DNA of 64,000 nucleotides, taken from NCBI RefSeq assembly GCF_013409645.1, contig NZ_JACCBG010000001.1, positions 2,292,001 through 2,356,000 of the forward strand, read 5' to 3'. Both the position numbers and the translations under genes were made by a program. This DNA is from Nocardioides panaciterrulae. Its GTDB lineage: Bacteria > Actinomycetota > Actinomycetes > Propionibacteriales > Nocardioidaceae. Below the pieces are notes generated by a model that saw only the letters and a program-made list of their open reading frames with translations, was not told the DNA's origin and searched no databases. Shown here in pieces: positions 1 to 8,852 of the stretch (within the stretch, counting starts at the first letter, position 1; every line of letters starts with the position of its first letter).

Positions 1-205
1 ACACCTCCACCGAGCCGTTGGGCGATGCGTCCTTCCAGACGTCTGCGAACCCAGTGAGCGGCTCGCCCCAGGCGAACGTCGCATCCGGGGCCGGGCTGCC
101 GTCGCCACGGCTGTGCGACCAGGCGACGTTGCCCGGGTGAAGGCGCTGATGGGGCGTCCAGGTGGCGCTGACGCAGTCCCACCTAGCGACCAGATCGTCC
201 GTCAC
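1..205 (-). CDS. Partial protein, N-terminus of a possible GNAT-type acetyltransferase
   Basis: Cut by the left window edge. A frame opens at a GTG at 203-205 and runs 68 codons leftwards without a stop. It reads like genuine protein, with tryptophan-rich stretches such as WTPHQRLHPGNVAW and TFAWGEPLTGFADVW. This style resembles the N-terminal part of some actinobacterial GNAT acetyltransferases, whose acetyl-CoA-binding half would lie outside the window, so the family name is an inference. The next gene leftwards is not visible; to the right the DUF222-HNH gene ends 73 bases away, reading in the same direction. Confidence 0.5.
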   Translation of the reverse strand, partial: MTDDLVARWDCVSATWTPHQRLHPGNVAWSHSRGDGSPAPDATFAWGEPLTGFADVWKDASPNGSVEV

Positions 206-278
206 GCCGACATCCACTCATGGAGCGCAAGAGCCCGTCAAAGACCTTTCCAGGGCCGGACCCACGAGCAGACGCCGC

Positions 279-1616
279 TCATTCTCGTCGGGGTCGCCAC
301 CTGATCCACGCCTGTTCGACGCCGTGTCTGGGTGGGGGTCGGAACTCCGGGCGTCCGTCGGTGGGGTCGAGGCGGACCTGCCATGGGGTGTGGTGGAGGA
401 CCCGGTGGTGGTGGCCACACAGCAGCACCAGGTTCGGCAGGGACGTGGGGCCGCCGTCGGCCCAGTGGTGGATGTGGTGGGCCTGGCACATCACCGGTGG
501 CCGGGTGCAGCCGGGGAACGCACAATGCGCGTCGCGGCAGACGAGCGCGGTCCACAGCGCGGCGGTGACCAGCCGGTTGGCCCGGCCCACGTCCAACACC
601 TGGCCCAGGGTGCCGAGCACGACGGGGATCACGTCGGCGTCGCAGGCCAGCCGCCGGACCGCGGCGGGTGAGAGGTGCCCACCATCCTCGGTGACCCCGC
701 CATCTGTCCCGCCGGGGCTCCGTGATCTGAGCTGGGTGCGGAGCGAGTCCAGGTCGGTGGTGACCGCGAGCCGGGGCCGGGCGCCGTGGCACTCGGGCGG
801 CAGATCGGTGCCCAGCGCGTGCTGGGCGACCTGGACCAGGGCGTCCCACATCCGGGTGCCGTGGTCACGCGGGTCGGTCTGCACCTGCTCGTCGGGGTGG
901 TCGGGGTCGAGGGCGGGGGCGGGCTTGGTCAGCGGCAGCAGGGCGGCCTTGAGGATCGCGGCGTCCTCCACGGTCCCGCGGCCCTTCAACCACGCCCCAC
1001 CCGCACCGTCGTCGGTGATCGAGAGGAACCGGTGCAGGTGGGCGGCACGTTCCTCGCGGTCGAGCTTCTGCTGCTGGCGGCGTTCCTCGCCGTCTGGGTC
1101 GACCACCGCGGCGATCTTCTTGCCCACCACCGCCAGCGCGGTGGCATCCAGCCGGGTGGCCTCGGCCAGCAGCACCTGCTCGGCGCGGCAGCGCAGGGCC
1201 TCGTCGTGGGGCAGCGCGTCGACGGCGTCGACGATCACCGCCGCCTGCTCCGGCGACACCTCCCCACGGGTCAGCGCGACGTGGGTCGCGGTCCGCTCGC
1301 CCACGAGCACCGGCGCCTGCCGCACCACTCGCCGCCCCGACCGGCGGTGCCGGCCCGCGGTGTGGGTGAACCAGTCCCCGGTCGACCCCCACGCCAACTC
1401 CCGCTTCGCGACCCCACGGGCCTCGACCTCGGCCACGACCGAGGCCTGCACCGCGGCCAGGTGAGAGCGCAGCACCTCGATCTGCTCGTTCGCCGCCACC
1501 AGCTCCTCGCCCGACCGGGCCGCCCACAGCACGCCATCGACATCCCCGACCAGGGCGTTGGCCGCCGCGACCACGCCCGCGGGGCTGGTCGGTGCGAGGG
1601 TCGGCGGCTGCTCCAT
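279..1616 (-). CDS. DUF222 and HNH endonuclease domain protein (13E12-type)
   Basis: A 445-residue protein. The N-terminal two thirds is the helical DUF222 region typical of the actinobacterial 13E12 repeat family. The C-terminus carries an HNH nuclease motif: CAFPGC, then CQAHHIHHW, then LLCGHHH, giving two CxxC-like zinc ligands and the catalytic His pair. Members are multicopy in Nocardioides, Mycobacterium and Gordonia genomes; their role is unknown, though nuclease activity is expected. I chose the ATG at 1614-1616; an in-frame GTG at 1671-1673 would add 19 residues. It is divergent from the small membrane protein gene to its right. Confidence 0.85.
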   Translation of the reverse strand: MEQPPTLAPTSPAGVVAAANALVGDVDGVLWAARSGEELVAANEQIEVLRSHLAAVQASVVAEVEARGVAKRELAWGSTGDWFTHTAGRHRRSGRRVVRQAPVLVGERTATHVALTRGEVSPEQAAVIVDAVDALPHDEALRCRAEQVLLAEATRLDATALAVVGKKIAAVVDPDGEERRQQQKLDREERAAHLHRFLSITDDGAGGAWLKGRGTVEDAAILKAALLPLTKPAPALDPDHPDEQVQTDPRDHGTRMWDALVQVAQHALGTDLPPECHGARPRLAVTTDLDSLRTQLRSRSPGGTDGGVTEDGGHLSPAAVRRLACDADVIPVVLGTLGQVLDVGRANRLVTAALWTALVCRDAHCAFPGCTRPPVMCQAHHIHHWADGGPTSLPNLVLLCGHHHRVLHHTPWQVRLDPTDGRPEFRPPPRHGVEQAWIRWRPRRE

Positions 1617-1792
1617 GCCACGACTCAACCAGCGACCACCGACGGTCAGCGCCCCTCCGGACGGGTTACCCACAGCCCCAGATCACGAAACGATAACGGT
1701 TCCTGTGTCGCTCAGCGTGGATATTCGACGCTCGAGCGGCGCCACCATCCGGTTGATTGCGTCGGGATGGCCTGGACGGCACGATCAGCGGC

Positions 1793-2008
1793 ATGAGCGA
1801 CCGCGTGCCCCGAAGCAAACGTGCCCGATGGGTCGTGGGCTTCGTTGCGGCCTTGGCGCTGCTGACGGGTGCTGCGTTCCTGGCAGAGTTCCTGTTCGCC
1901 CTGTGGTACGAAGGAATGCCTCCGATGCTTGTAGCTGGGGTAGCGGTGGTAATCCTGGCGATCGTGGCAGTGGCGATGGCACGCGTGCGAAGATCTGCCA
2001 AGCAGTAG
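1793..2008 (+). CDS. Small two-helix membrane protein
   Basis: A 71-residue protein from the ATG at 1793. A short basic N-terminus (MSDRVPRSKRARW) is followed by two hydrophobic segments, roughly residues 15-34 and 42-60, and a basic tail ending in RVRRSAKQ, so it should span the membrane twice. A TTG 36 bases upstream is the only longer alternative and is less likely. I recognise no family. It sits alone, divergent from the DUF222-HNH gene, and an IS256-type element begins 22 bases after its stop. Confidence 0.6.
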   Translation: MSDRVPRSKRARWVVGFVAALALLTGAAFLAEFLFALWYEGMPPMLVAGVAVVILAIVAVAMARVRRSAKQ

Positions 2009-2018
2009 CCCGAACCCG

Positions 2019-2030
2019 CTCAGCGCAGGG
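2019..2030. repeat. Left 12-bp direct repeat flanking the IS256-type element
   Basis: ctcagcgcaggg occurs here and again at 3470-3481, in the same orientation and exactly abutting both ends of the inverted-repeat-bounded element. It is best read as target-site duplication, although IS256 elements usually duplicate 8-9 bp, so 3-4 of the bases may match by chance. Confidence 0.65.
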
Positions 2031-3469
2031 TCAAGTCCCGTGGCGTGGTGTACGAAGTTGATCCTTCGTTCGGGCGTGTCGGTCAGGCGGTGAGTGCCTC
2101 CTTGTCGGTGGTGTTGTCGGTGGTGGCTTCGCCGGTCACCAGAGTCATGCGGGAGCGGGCCAGGACGTCGAGGCCGAGGTAGCGCCGACCCTCGGCCCAT
2201 TCGTCGTGCTGCTCGGCCAGGACCGCGCCGACCAGGCGGATGATCGCGTCGCGGTTGGGGAAGATGCCGACGACGTCGGTGCGGCGGCGGATCTCGCGGT
2301 TGAGCCGCTCGTTGGGGTTGTTGGACCAGATCTGGCGCCACACCCCACGGGGAAGCAGGTGAAGGCGAGGATGTCGGCGCCGGCGCCGTCGAGGTGGTCA
2401 TGAACCTTCGGCAGGTCTCGGCGACGGCGTCGAGGAGCCTTGTCGAACTGGGCGTGCACGGCTTCGGCGTCGGGCTGGTCGTAGACGCTGTGCAGCATCG
2501 CCTTAACCCCTGCCCAGGCCGCCTTGGGGGTGGCGGCCATCAGGTTGGCCGCGTAGTGGGTGCGGCAGCGCTGCCACGACGCGCCGGGCAACGCGGCGGC
2601 GATCGCCTCCACGAGGCCGGCGTGGGCGTCGCTGGTGACCAGCGCGACCCGGTCAGCCCCCGGGCGACCAGGTCGCGGAAGAAGGTCAGCCAGCCGGCGT
2701 GGGTCTCCCCGGTGGCCACCTGGATCCCGAGGACCTCGCGATGTCCGTCGGCGTTGACGCCGGTGGCGACCATGACCGACACATTGAGCACCCGGCCGCC
2801 CTCGCGGACCTTCATGGTCAGCGCGTCGGTGGCCACGAATGTGTACGGACCGGCGTCTAGTGGCCGGCTGCGGAAGTCGGCGACGTGGGCATCGAGATCG
2901 CGGGCCATCACGCTGACCTGGGACTTGGACAGGCCCGTGATGCCCAGGGACTGCACCAGCTTGTCCATCCGCCGCGTCGAGACCCCCAGCAGGTAGCAGG
3001 TCGCCACCACCGAGGTCAGCGCGGACTCCGCGCGGCGGCGTCGCTCGAGCAGCCACTCGGGAAAGTAGGTCCCCGAACGCAGCTTGGGGATCGCCACGTC
3101 CACGGTGCCCATCCGAGTGTCCAGGTCGCGGTGCCGGTAGCCGTTGCGGGAGTTGACCCGCTCGGTCGACCGGCTGTTGTAGGCCGCCCCGCACACCGCG
3201 TCGGCCTCGGCGCCGAGCAGCGCGTTGACGAAGGTGGACAACAACTCGCGCATCAGGTCCGGGAAGGCCTGCGCGAGCTGCTCGTGCAAGAACTCCCCCG
3301 GGTCCAACATCGTGGTCAGAGCAGGGTCGATACTGGGTCCAGCGGTCATCGTGGTGTCCTTCTTCGAGTCGGTTTTCGCAGATCACTCGAAGGATCCACC
3401 CGGTGGCCGCGCCTACGTCGCAGGCACGCGCTCACTCAGGTCCGTCGTACACCACTCTGCTGGACTCCA
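2031..3469. mobile_element. IS256-family insertion sequence, probably dead
   Basis: About 1.44 kb. The left end (2031-2055) and the reverse complement of the right end (3445-3469) match at 18 of 25 positions, with the inner 11 bases GTGGTGTACGA identical. The inverted repeats sit at equal distance from a 12-bp direct repeat on each side, which fixes the boundaries. The only gene inside is a frameshifted Mutator/IS256-type transposase. Confidence 0.8.
2083..3349 (-). pseudogene. IS256-family (Mutator) transposase, multiply frameshifted
   Basis: The family pattern is clear across three frames: N-terminal half from the start at 3349 (MTAGPSIDPALTTMLDPGEF), first catalytic Asp in VATDALTM, second in LVTSDAH and the Glu in [14 protein letters not shown]. 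The reading frame is lost near 2650 (one G missing), 2440 (one extra base), 2414 (one base missing) and 2345 (one G missing). Restoring these gives a normal protein of about 420 residues ending at 2083. All lesions are in G/C runs, so sequencing error cannot be excluded, but four in 300 bases points to decay. Confidence 0.85.
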
Positions 3470-3481
3470 CTCAGCGCAGGG
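3470..3481. repeat. Right 12-bp direct repeat flanking the IS256-type element
   Basis: Second copy of ctcagcgcaggg (first at 2019-2030), directly following the right inverted repeat of the element. Confidence 0.65.
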
Positions 3482-3878
3482 ACGGCGCGCTGCGCCGGTC
3501 GGTGTGGCGGCGCTGCTCTGATGGGTGACCGCGGCGGGCGGCGAGGTGGTCGCGGATGAGGCTGGTCCAGCGGTCGTGGTGAACCCAGCCGTTGCGTTTC
3601 GCGGCGTGGCGCGGTAGCCATCCCACTGCTCCACCGCGAGCTGTGCGGAGCGCAGGCGCGCCGTTGAGGGGGGGGTCGGCCGGGTTCTCCAGCACGCTGC
3701 GCGGCAAGCGGCGTGGCTGAGGAGGTACCAGGCTGCTTGAAGAGCTCCCCGCCCCGCACGCTCGCGGACCGCGGCTGCGGTGCTGCGGTAGGTCGCGCCG
3801 GGGCGCCGGCCGGCCCTTCCACGGCTCAAGCGTGGCCTGGCACTCCGGGCAGGCGTGTGCCTCGCCGGAGACGGCCAC
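3471..3878 (-). CDS. Uncertain ORF with an N-terminal CxxC motif, possibly decayed
   Basis: A 135-residue frame reading MAVSGEAHACPECQ at its start (one CxxC pair, a possible zinc-ribbon half) and NGWVHHDRWTSLIRDHLAARR near its end. The middle is arginine/proline-rich and low in hydrophobic residues. Other minus frames over the same bases also look partly protein-like and there is a run of eight Gs near 3667, so this could be a frameshifted remnant. I do not recognise a family. Its stop codon falls inside the direct repeat of the IS256-type element, so the IS did not truncate it. Confidence 0.25.
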   Translation of the reverse strand: MAVSGEAHACPECQATLEPWKGRPAPRRDLPQHRSRGPRACGAGSSSSSLVPPQPRRLPRSVLENPADPPLNGAPALRTARGGAVGWLPRHAAKRNGWVHHDRWTSLIRDHLAARRGHPSEQRRHTDRRSAPSLR

Positions 3879-3953
3879 GACGCGTGGGAGTGTCTCGGTG
3901 CAGCGGTGCGGCTGCCCGGTCTTGGGATGGCACCACCCTCGTGGTCATCACCG
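3482..3953. other. Stretch without a confident gene between the IS element and aroQ
   Basis: Apart from the doubtful ORF described at 3471-3878 and a small hairpin just after aroQ (3926-3949), nothing recognisable is present. No further IS end, RNA gene or repeat was seen. Confidence 0.5.
3926..3949 (-). terminator. Possible terminator hairpin after aroQ
   Basis: On the minus strand, just past the aroQ stop, ACCAC-GAGG-GTGGT forms a short stem. GATG and CATC lie outside it and can extend the stem across a two-base bulge. No T-tract follows, as is common in high-GC actinobacteria. Weak but correctly placed to end the long alaS-aroQ run. Confidence 0.35.
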
Positions 3954-4385
3954 CTAGGCGCCGGCGGCGAGCCGTTCCAGCGCGATCCGGTAGCCGTCGA
4001 TCCCGTGCCCGGCGACCACGTCCACCGCGTGCGGCGAGACCACCGAGGTGTGCCGGAACTCCTCCGGGCGCTGGGACGGGTCGGAGATGTGGACCTCGAC
4101 CAGCGGCGCCTCGAGCTGGGCGCAGGCGTCGTAGATCGCGTAGGAGTAGTGGGTCCAGGCGGCCGCGTTGAGGACCACCGCGGTCCGGTCGTCCGCGGCC
4201 GCGTTGAGCCAGTCCAGCAGGACGCCCTCGTGGTTGGTCTGCCGGACCTCGACGTCCAGGCCCAGGTCGCGCCCCCACTCCACGCAGCGGTGCGCGAGCT
4301 CGGCGTGCGTGGTGGTGCCGTAGATCTCGGGCTGTCGCCGGCCCAGGCGCCCCAGGTTGGGTCCGTTCAGCACCAGCACCTTCAT
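3954..4385 (-). CDS. aroQ: 3-dehydroquinate dehydratase, type II
   Basis: Converts 3-dehydroquinate to 3-dehydroshikimate, the third step of the shikimate pathway, in the cytoplasm. The 143 residues match the usual length of the dodecameric type II enzyme. Visible are the NGPNLGRLG loop (residues 7-15), the catalytic Tyr of PEIYG (residue 22), QTNHEG and the catalytic His in VEVHISD; the last residue of that motif is more often Asn. The ATG overlaps the stop of the aroK-aroB gene as ATGA, so the two are translationally coupled. It is the last gene of the aro run. Confidence 0.96.
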   Translation of the reverse strand: MKVLVLNGPNLGRLGRRQPEIYGTTTHAELAHRCVEWGRDLGLDVEVRQTNHEGVLLDWLNAAADDRTAVVLNAAAWTHYSYAIYDACAQLEAPLVEVHISDPSQRPEEFRHTSVVSPHAVDVVAGHGIDGYRIALERLAAGA

Positions 4386-6016
4386 GCCTGCCCCTCTCCC
4401 CCTCGTGACAGCGCCGCGAAGGCGCCGCGCAGGTCCTCCTCCGACGGCCCGGCCAGCACCGTGGGCCGGCCGAGGTCGCGGAGCACGACGAACCGCAGCT
4501 GCGAGCCGCGCGCCTTCTTGTCCACCCTCATCGCGGCGAGCAGCTCCTCGAAGCCGGCGCCGGCGTACGTCGTCGGCAGGCCGACCCGCGCCAGCACGCT
4601 GCGGTGCCGGGCGGCGACGTCGGCGGACAGGACGCCGGTGCGGCGGGCCAGCTCGGCGACGAAGACGCAGCCGAGCGCCACGGCCTCGCCGTGCCGGATG
4701 CGGTAGCCCTCGGCGCGCTCGATCGCATGACCGAGGGTGTGCCCGTAGTTCAGCGCCTCGCGGCCCGGGTGGCCGTCCACGCCGCCGGTCTCCTTCAGGT
4801 CGGTGACCACCACGGCGATCTTGACCCCGATGGCGCGCTCGACCAGCTCGCGCAGCACCGGTGAGTCCGCGGTGATCTCCTCGGGGGCCACGCCCTCGAC
4901 CAGGTCCAGGATCGCCGGGTCGGCGATGAAGCCGCACTTGACGACCTCCCCCAGGCCGGCGACCAGCTCCGCCCGCGGCAGCGAGCGCAGCAGTCCGAGG
5001 TCGCACAGCACGCCGGCGGGCTCGTGGAAGGAGCCGACCAGGTTCTTGCCGGAGCCGGTGTTCACCCCGGTCTTGCCGCCCACGGCCGCGTCCACCATCG
5101 CGAGCAGCGTCGTGGGCACGTGCACGACCCGCACGCCGCGCAGCCAGGTCGCCGCGACGAACCCGCCCAGGTCGGTGGTCGCGCCGCCGCCGACGGTGAC
5201 GACCGCGTCGGACCGGGTGAACCCCGCCTCGCCGAGCGCCTCCCAGCAGGCCGCCGCGACGGCCGGGGTCTTGGCCGACTCGCCGTCCGGGACCGGCAGC
5301 CGGAGCACGTCGTACGACGCCGCGAGCGTGCGCAGCACGGGCTCCGCCAGCTGCTCGAGGGTCTCGGGCAGCACCACGGCCACCCGCTGCACGCCCGAGC
5401 CGAGGAGCTCGGGCAGCCGGCCGGCCAGGTCGGTGCCGACCACGACGTCGTACGGCGCGGCCCCGCGCACCGGCAGCACGGTGTCCGCGGCGTGCGGCTC
5501 GCCGGACGCCGGGCCGTCCGCCAGGGCGGCGAGGACCTCCCGGGCCACGTCCTCGGGCGTGCGCCCGTCGGTCTCGACGACGAGGCCGGCCACGGACTCA
5601 TAGATCGGGGTGCGCTCGTCGAGCAGCGCCTTGATCCGGCCGCGCACGTTGCCGAGCAACAGCGGCCGCGAGGAGCCCAGGCCCACCCGCTTGACCGCGT
5701 CGGCGAGCCCGACCCGGAGGAACACCACGCGGTGCCCGGCCAGACGCTCGCGGGTCTCGGGGTCGAGGACGGCGCCGCCGCCCAGGGCCAGCACCCCGTC
5801 GTGCTCGCTCAGCGCCGCAGCGACGGCGCTCTTCTCGAGGCGCCGGAACTCCGCCTCGCCCGACTCGATGAACAGGTCGGGGATGCTGCGGCCCACGGCC
5901 GCCTCGATGTCAGCGTCGGTGTCCCGGGCGGTGACCCCCCAGGCGTCGGCGAGCAGCCGCGCGACCGTCGTCTTGCCGGCGCCCATGGGACCGACCAGCA
6001 CCACGCGCGGGCTCAT
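4382..6016 (-). CDS. aroKB: Shikimate kinase / 3-dehydroquinate synthase fusion (AroK-AroB)
   Basis: One 544-residue frame holds two shikimate-pathway enzymes. Residues about 1-170 are shikimate kinase: P-loop GPMGAGKTT at 9-17, DTDADIE substrate-binding region and the GGGAV motif. Residues about 190-544 are dehydroquinate synthase: [23 protein letters not shown], the metal-site region and HTLGHAIE. The linker (about [15 protein letters not shown]) has no stop and no strong internal start. The ATG at 6014-6016, with GGTGAG upstream, lies 8 bases after aroC; the end overlaps aroQ by four bases. The two enzymes act at steps five and two of the pathway, so the fusion does not join consecutive reactions. 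Confidence 0.93.
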   Translation of the reverse strand: MSPRVVLVGPMGAGKTTVARLLADAWGVTARDTDADIEAAVGRSIPDLFIESGEAEFRRLEKSAVAAALSEHDGVLALGGGAVLDPETRERLAGHRVVFLRVGLADAVKRVGLGSSRPLLLGNVRGRIKALLDERTPIYESVAGLVVETDGRTPEDVAREVLAALADGPASGEPHAADTVLPVRGAAPYDVVVGTDLAGRLPELLGSGVQRVAVVLPETLEQLAEPVLRTLAASYDVLRLPVPDGESAKTPAVAAACWEALGEAGFTRSDAVVTVGGGATTDLGGFVAATWLRGVRVVHVPTTLLAMVDAAVGGKTGVNTGSGKNLVGSFHEPAGVLCDLGLLRSLPRAELVAGLGEVVKCGFIADPAILDLVEGVAPEEITADSPVLRELVERAIGVKIAVVVTDLKETGGVDGHPGREALNYGHTLGHAIERAEGYRIRHGEAVALGCVFVAELARRTGVLSADVAARHRSVLARVGLPTTYAGAGFEELLAAMRVDKKARGSQLRFVVLRDLGRPTVLAGPSEEDLRGAFAALSRGGEGQA

Positions 6017-6024
6017 CGGCCGGC

Positions 6025-7203
6025 TCACCGGAAGCGCAGGGTGTCGAGGTAGGACTGCGCGTTGCGGCGGGTCTCGCGCACCGAGTCGCCACCGAACTTC
6101 TCCAGCACCGCGTCGGCGACCACCAGTGCGACCATCGCCTCGGCGACGATGCCGGCCGCCGGGACGGCGCACACGTCGGAGCGCTGGTGGTGGGCCACGG
6201 CCTCCTCGCCGGTGGCCAGGTCGACCGTGCGCAGCGCGCGCGGCACGGTCGCGATCGGCTTCATCGCCGCGCGGACCCGCAGCAGGTCGCCGGTGGTCAT
6301 GCCGCCCTCGGTGCCACCCGAGCGCCCGCCGGTGCGCCGGATGCCCTCGCTGGTGGGGACCATCTCGTCGTGGGCCAGGGAGCCCGGGGTCGCGGCCAGC
6401 GCGAAGCCGTCCCCGATCTCGACGCCCTTGATGGCCTGGATGCCCATCAGGGCGCCGGCCAGCCGCGAGTCCAGGCGCCGGTCCCAGTGGACGTGGGACC
6501 CCAGCCCCGGGGGCAGGCCCTCCACGATCACCTCGACCACGCCGCCGAGGGTGTCGCCGTCCTTGTGGGCCTCGTCGATGCGGGCCGTCATCGCGGCGCT
6601 CGCCTCGGGGTCCAGGCAGCGCACCGGGTCGGCATCGAGCCGGGCCACGTCGCCCGGGCCCGGGATGCTGCCGGCCGGCGCCCGCACGCCGCCGAGCTCC
6701 ACCACGTGGGAGACCACGTGCGCGCCCACGCTCTGCTCGAGGAAGTTCGACGCGACCCGGCCCAGCGCGACCCGGGCGGCGGTCTCGCGGGCCGAGGCCC
6801 GCTCGAGGACCGGCCTGGCCTCGTCGAAGTCGTACTTCTGCATGCCGACGAGGTCGGCGTGTCCGGGCCGCGGCCGGGTCAGCGGGGCGTTGCGCGCCAG
6901 CGCCTCAAGCTCCACCGGGTCGACGGGGTCGGCCGACATCACCTTGTCCCACTTGGGCCACTCGGTGTTGCCGACCTCGATCGCGACCGGGCCGCCGAGG
7001 GTGCGGCCGTGGCGGACGCCGCCGACGATCGTGACCTCGTCCTGCTCGAACTTCATCCGGGCCCCGCGCCCGTAGCCCAGGCGGCGGCGCGCCAGCGAGT
7101 CGGCGATGTCGGAGGTCGTGACCGTCACGTGGGCGGGGAGACCCTCGAGGATCGCGACCAGGGACGGTCCGTGGGACTCCCCCGCGGTGAGCCAGCGCAG
7201 CAT
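6025..7203 (-). CDS. aroC: Chorismate synthase
   Basis: A 392-residue protein catalysing the last shikimate step, 5-enolpyruvylshikimate-3-phosphate to chorismate, using reduced FMN. The N-terminus [13 protein letters not shown] carries the first family signature; [13 protein letters not shown] and the C-terminal [11 protein letters not shown] (family signature RHDxCxxPR region) follow. Length is normal. It starts at an ATG 34 bases after the prepilin peptidase gene and is followed 8 bases later by the aroK-aroB fusion. Together with aroE, aroK, aroB and aroQ it leaves only DAHP synthase and EPSP synthase of the pathway outside this run. Confidence 0.96.
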   Translation of the reverse strand: MLRWLTAGESHGPSLVAILEGLPAHVTVTTSDIADSLARRRLGYGRGARMKFEQDEVTIVGGVRHGRTLGGPVAIEVGNTEWPKWDKVMSADPVDPVELEALARNAPLTRPRPGHADLVGMQKYDFDEARPVLERASARETAARVALGRVASNFLEQSVGAHVVSHVVELGGVRAPAGSIPGPGDVARLDADPVRCLDPEASAAMTARIDEAHKDGDTLGGVVEVIVEGLPPGLGSHVHWDRRLDSRLAGALMGIQAIKGVEIGDGFALAATPGSLAHDEMVPTSEGIRRTGGRSGGTEGGMTTGDLLRVRAAMKPIATVPRALRTVDLATGEEAVAHHQRSDVCAVPAAGIVAEAMVALVVADAVLEKFGGDSVRETRRNAQSYLDTLRFR

Positions 7204-7237
7204 GGCGTCAGTGTTTCACGAGCGCATCGCCGCGGAT

Positions 7238-8014
7238 TCAGGCCGCCCCACCGGCGAGATGGGACCACAGGCCGGCCCCGGCGGCGAGCCCGACCAGGGC
7301 GCCCAGCAGCATCGCCGGACCGAACGGGAGCGCGGTGCGCAACAGCCGGCGGTCCCGGCGCCACAGCGCCACCAGCAGGCCGGGGACCCCGAAGACCAGG
7401 AACGCGGCGTAGGTCCCGACGGCGAGCTCGGCCCACCCGAACCACGCCAGCTCCAGGCCCAGCAGCGCGGCGAGCCGGACGTCGCCGAAGCCGAGCCCGG
7501 CCGAGTCGACCCACCACAGCACCCAGAAGACGGACCGGGCGGCCACCATCCCGACCAGCGCCCGCACCAGCGCGTGACCGTCCCCGGTGACCGCCGCGCA
7601 CGCACCGACGAGCGCGATCGCCAGCCAGGTCATCGGCAGCACGACGACCTTCGGCAACAGCCGGGTGCGCAGGTCGACATACCCCAGCAGCACCGCGACG
7701 GGCACCGTCGGGAGCAGGAACAGCAGCGGCCAGGACCAGCCCACGCTGGCCACGACCACCACGGCCGCGGCCGCCGACAGGCCAGCGGTGCGCCACCGCA
7801 GGCCGGCGCGCGCGGCGACCGCCGAGAACGCCGGCGTCGGAGCCGGCGGCGGACCGGGTTCCGCATCGGGCGGCGGACCGGGCGGATCCGGCGCCGCGCC
7901 CGACGACGGTGCGGGGAGCCGGCGGATCAGGGTCGGTACGCCGAGCCCGGCCAGGCCGCACACCAGGCCGCACACCGGGGCCGCGACGAGCGCGGCCGTG
8001 GGGACGGCACTCAC
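7238..8014 (-). CDS. Prepilin peptidase (A24 family), short form
   Basis: A 258-residue membrane protein starting at a GTG that overlaps the aroE stop as GTGA. An N-terminal helix and a proline-rich linker (about residues 35-60) precede six or so hydrophobic helices. The two catalytic aspartates of A24 proteases are visible in YVDLRTRLLP and GLGFGDVRL. It lacks the N-terminal methylase domain with zinc cysteines of PilD-type enzymes and so resembles the leader peptidases serving Tad/Flp pili. No pilin or Tad gene is in the window. Its place between aroE and aroC recurs in actinobacteria as far as I recall, but the reason is unknown. Confidence 0.85.
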   Translation of the reverse strand: MSAVPTAALVAAPVCGLVCGLAGLGVPTLIRRLPAPSSGAAPDPPGPPPDAEPGPPPAPTPAFSAVAARAGLRWRTAGLSAAAAVVVVASVGWSWPLLFLLPTVPVAVLLGYVDLRTRLLPKVVVLPMTWLAIALVGACAAVTGDGHALVRALVGMVAARSVFWVLWWVDSAGLGFGDVRLAALLGLELAWFGWAELAVGTYAAFLVFGVPGLLVALWRRDRRLLRTALPFGPAMLLGALVGLAAGAGLWSHLAGGAA

Positions 8015-8826
8015 AACGAGGCCTGGCGCCGGGCCAGCGCCTCGGCACCCGCCCCGCGCATCGCCTCCAGCGGCGCGGCCACCCCGGTGAACAGCTCGAA
8101 CTGCAGCGCCGCCTGGTGCGCCAGCAGGTCCAGCCCGGTGACCAGGACCCCCGAGCTCGCGGTGGCCAGCGGCGTGGGCCAGGGGTCGTAGAGCACCTCG
8201 AAGATCACGGGGGCGTCCGCGCAGCGAGCCACCAGCCGCGGCTCCTGGGCCACCGCCGGGATCGTCGAGACCACGACCTCGCCCCGGACCGGACCGTCGG
8301 CCAGCGCTGCGACCTCGACGTGGACGCCGGCCGGGTGTCGCGCGATGGCCTCGACCGCCTCCGCCGCCCGCTCCGGGGCGCGCACGAGCAGCGTGACCGT
8401 GCGCGCACCGAGCTCGCACAGGGCCAGGCCGGTCGACGCGGCCGTCGCCCCTCCGCCCAGCACCGTGGCCGCGGTGACCGGCCCGTCGTACCGCTCCCGG
8501 ACCGCCGCGACCGCCCCGGGCAGGTCGCTGTTGTCCGCCAGGACCGGCACGCCGCCCTCGAGCACGAGCGTGTTGGCCGCCCCCGCGAGCAGCGCCCGGT
8601 CGGTGCAGCGCGCTGCCAGCCGCAACGCCACCCGCTTGAGCGGCATCGTCAGCGACAGGCCGCGCCACCCCTCGTCGAGGCCCGCGAGGAAGCCGGCCAG
8701 GTCGTCCTCACCGACCCGGGCCGAGCCGTAGCTCCAGCCCTCGAGGCCCGCCGCCGCGTAGCCGGCCCGGTGCAGCACCGGCGACAGCGAGTGGGCGATC
8801 GGGTCGCCCAGCACGGCGCACTTCAT
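8011..8826 (-). CDS. aroE: Shikimate dehydrogenase
   Basis: Reduces 3-dehydroshikimate to shikimate with NADPH. The 271 residues hold the N-terminal substrate-binding lobe (HSLSPVLHRAG, SLTMPLK with the catalytic Lys, GAANTL, DNSDLPG) and the nucleotide-binding GGGATAAS loop. In most AroE proteins the DNSD motif reads DNTD and TMPLK reads TxPxK with Val or His, so the enzyme is slightly off-consensus but keeps the key residues. The ATG is 26 bases after mltG, and the end overlaps the peptidase gene. Confidence 0.93.
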   Translation of the reverse strand: MKCAVLGDPIAHSLSPVLHRAGYAAAGLEGWSYGSARVGEDDLAGFLAGLDEGWRGLSLTMPLKRVALRLAARCTDRALLAGAANTLVLEGGVPVLADNSDLPGAVAAVRERYDGPVTAATVLGGGATAASTGLALCELGARTVTLLVRAPERAAEAVEAIARHPAGVHVEVAALADGPVRGEVVVSTIPAVAQEPRLVARCADAPVIFEVLYDPWPTPLATASSGVLVTGLDLLAHQAALQFELFTGVAAPLEAMRGAGAEALARRQASL

Positions 8827-8852
8827 CGTCCCCGCCCGGTCCCGTCCCTCGC

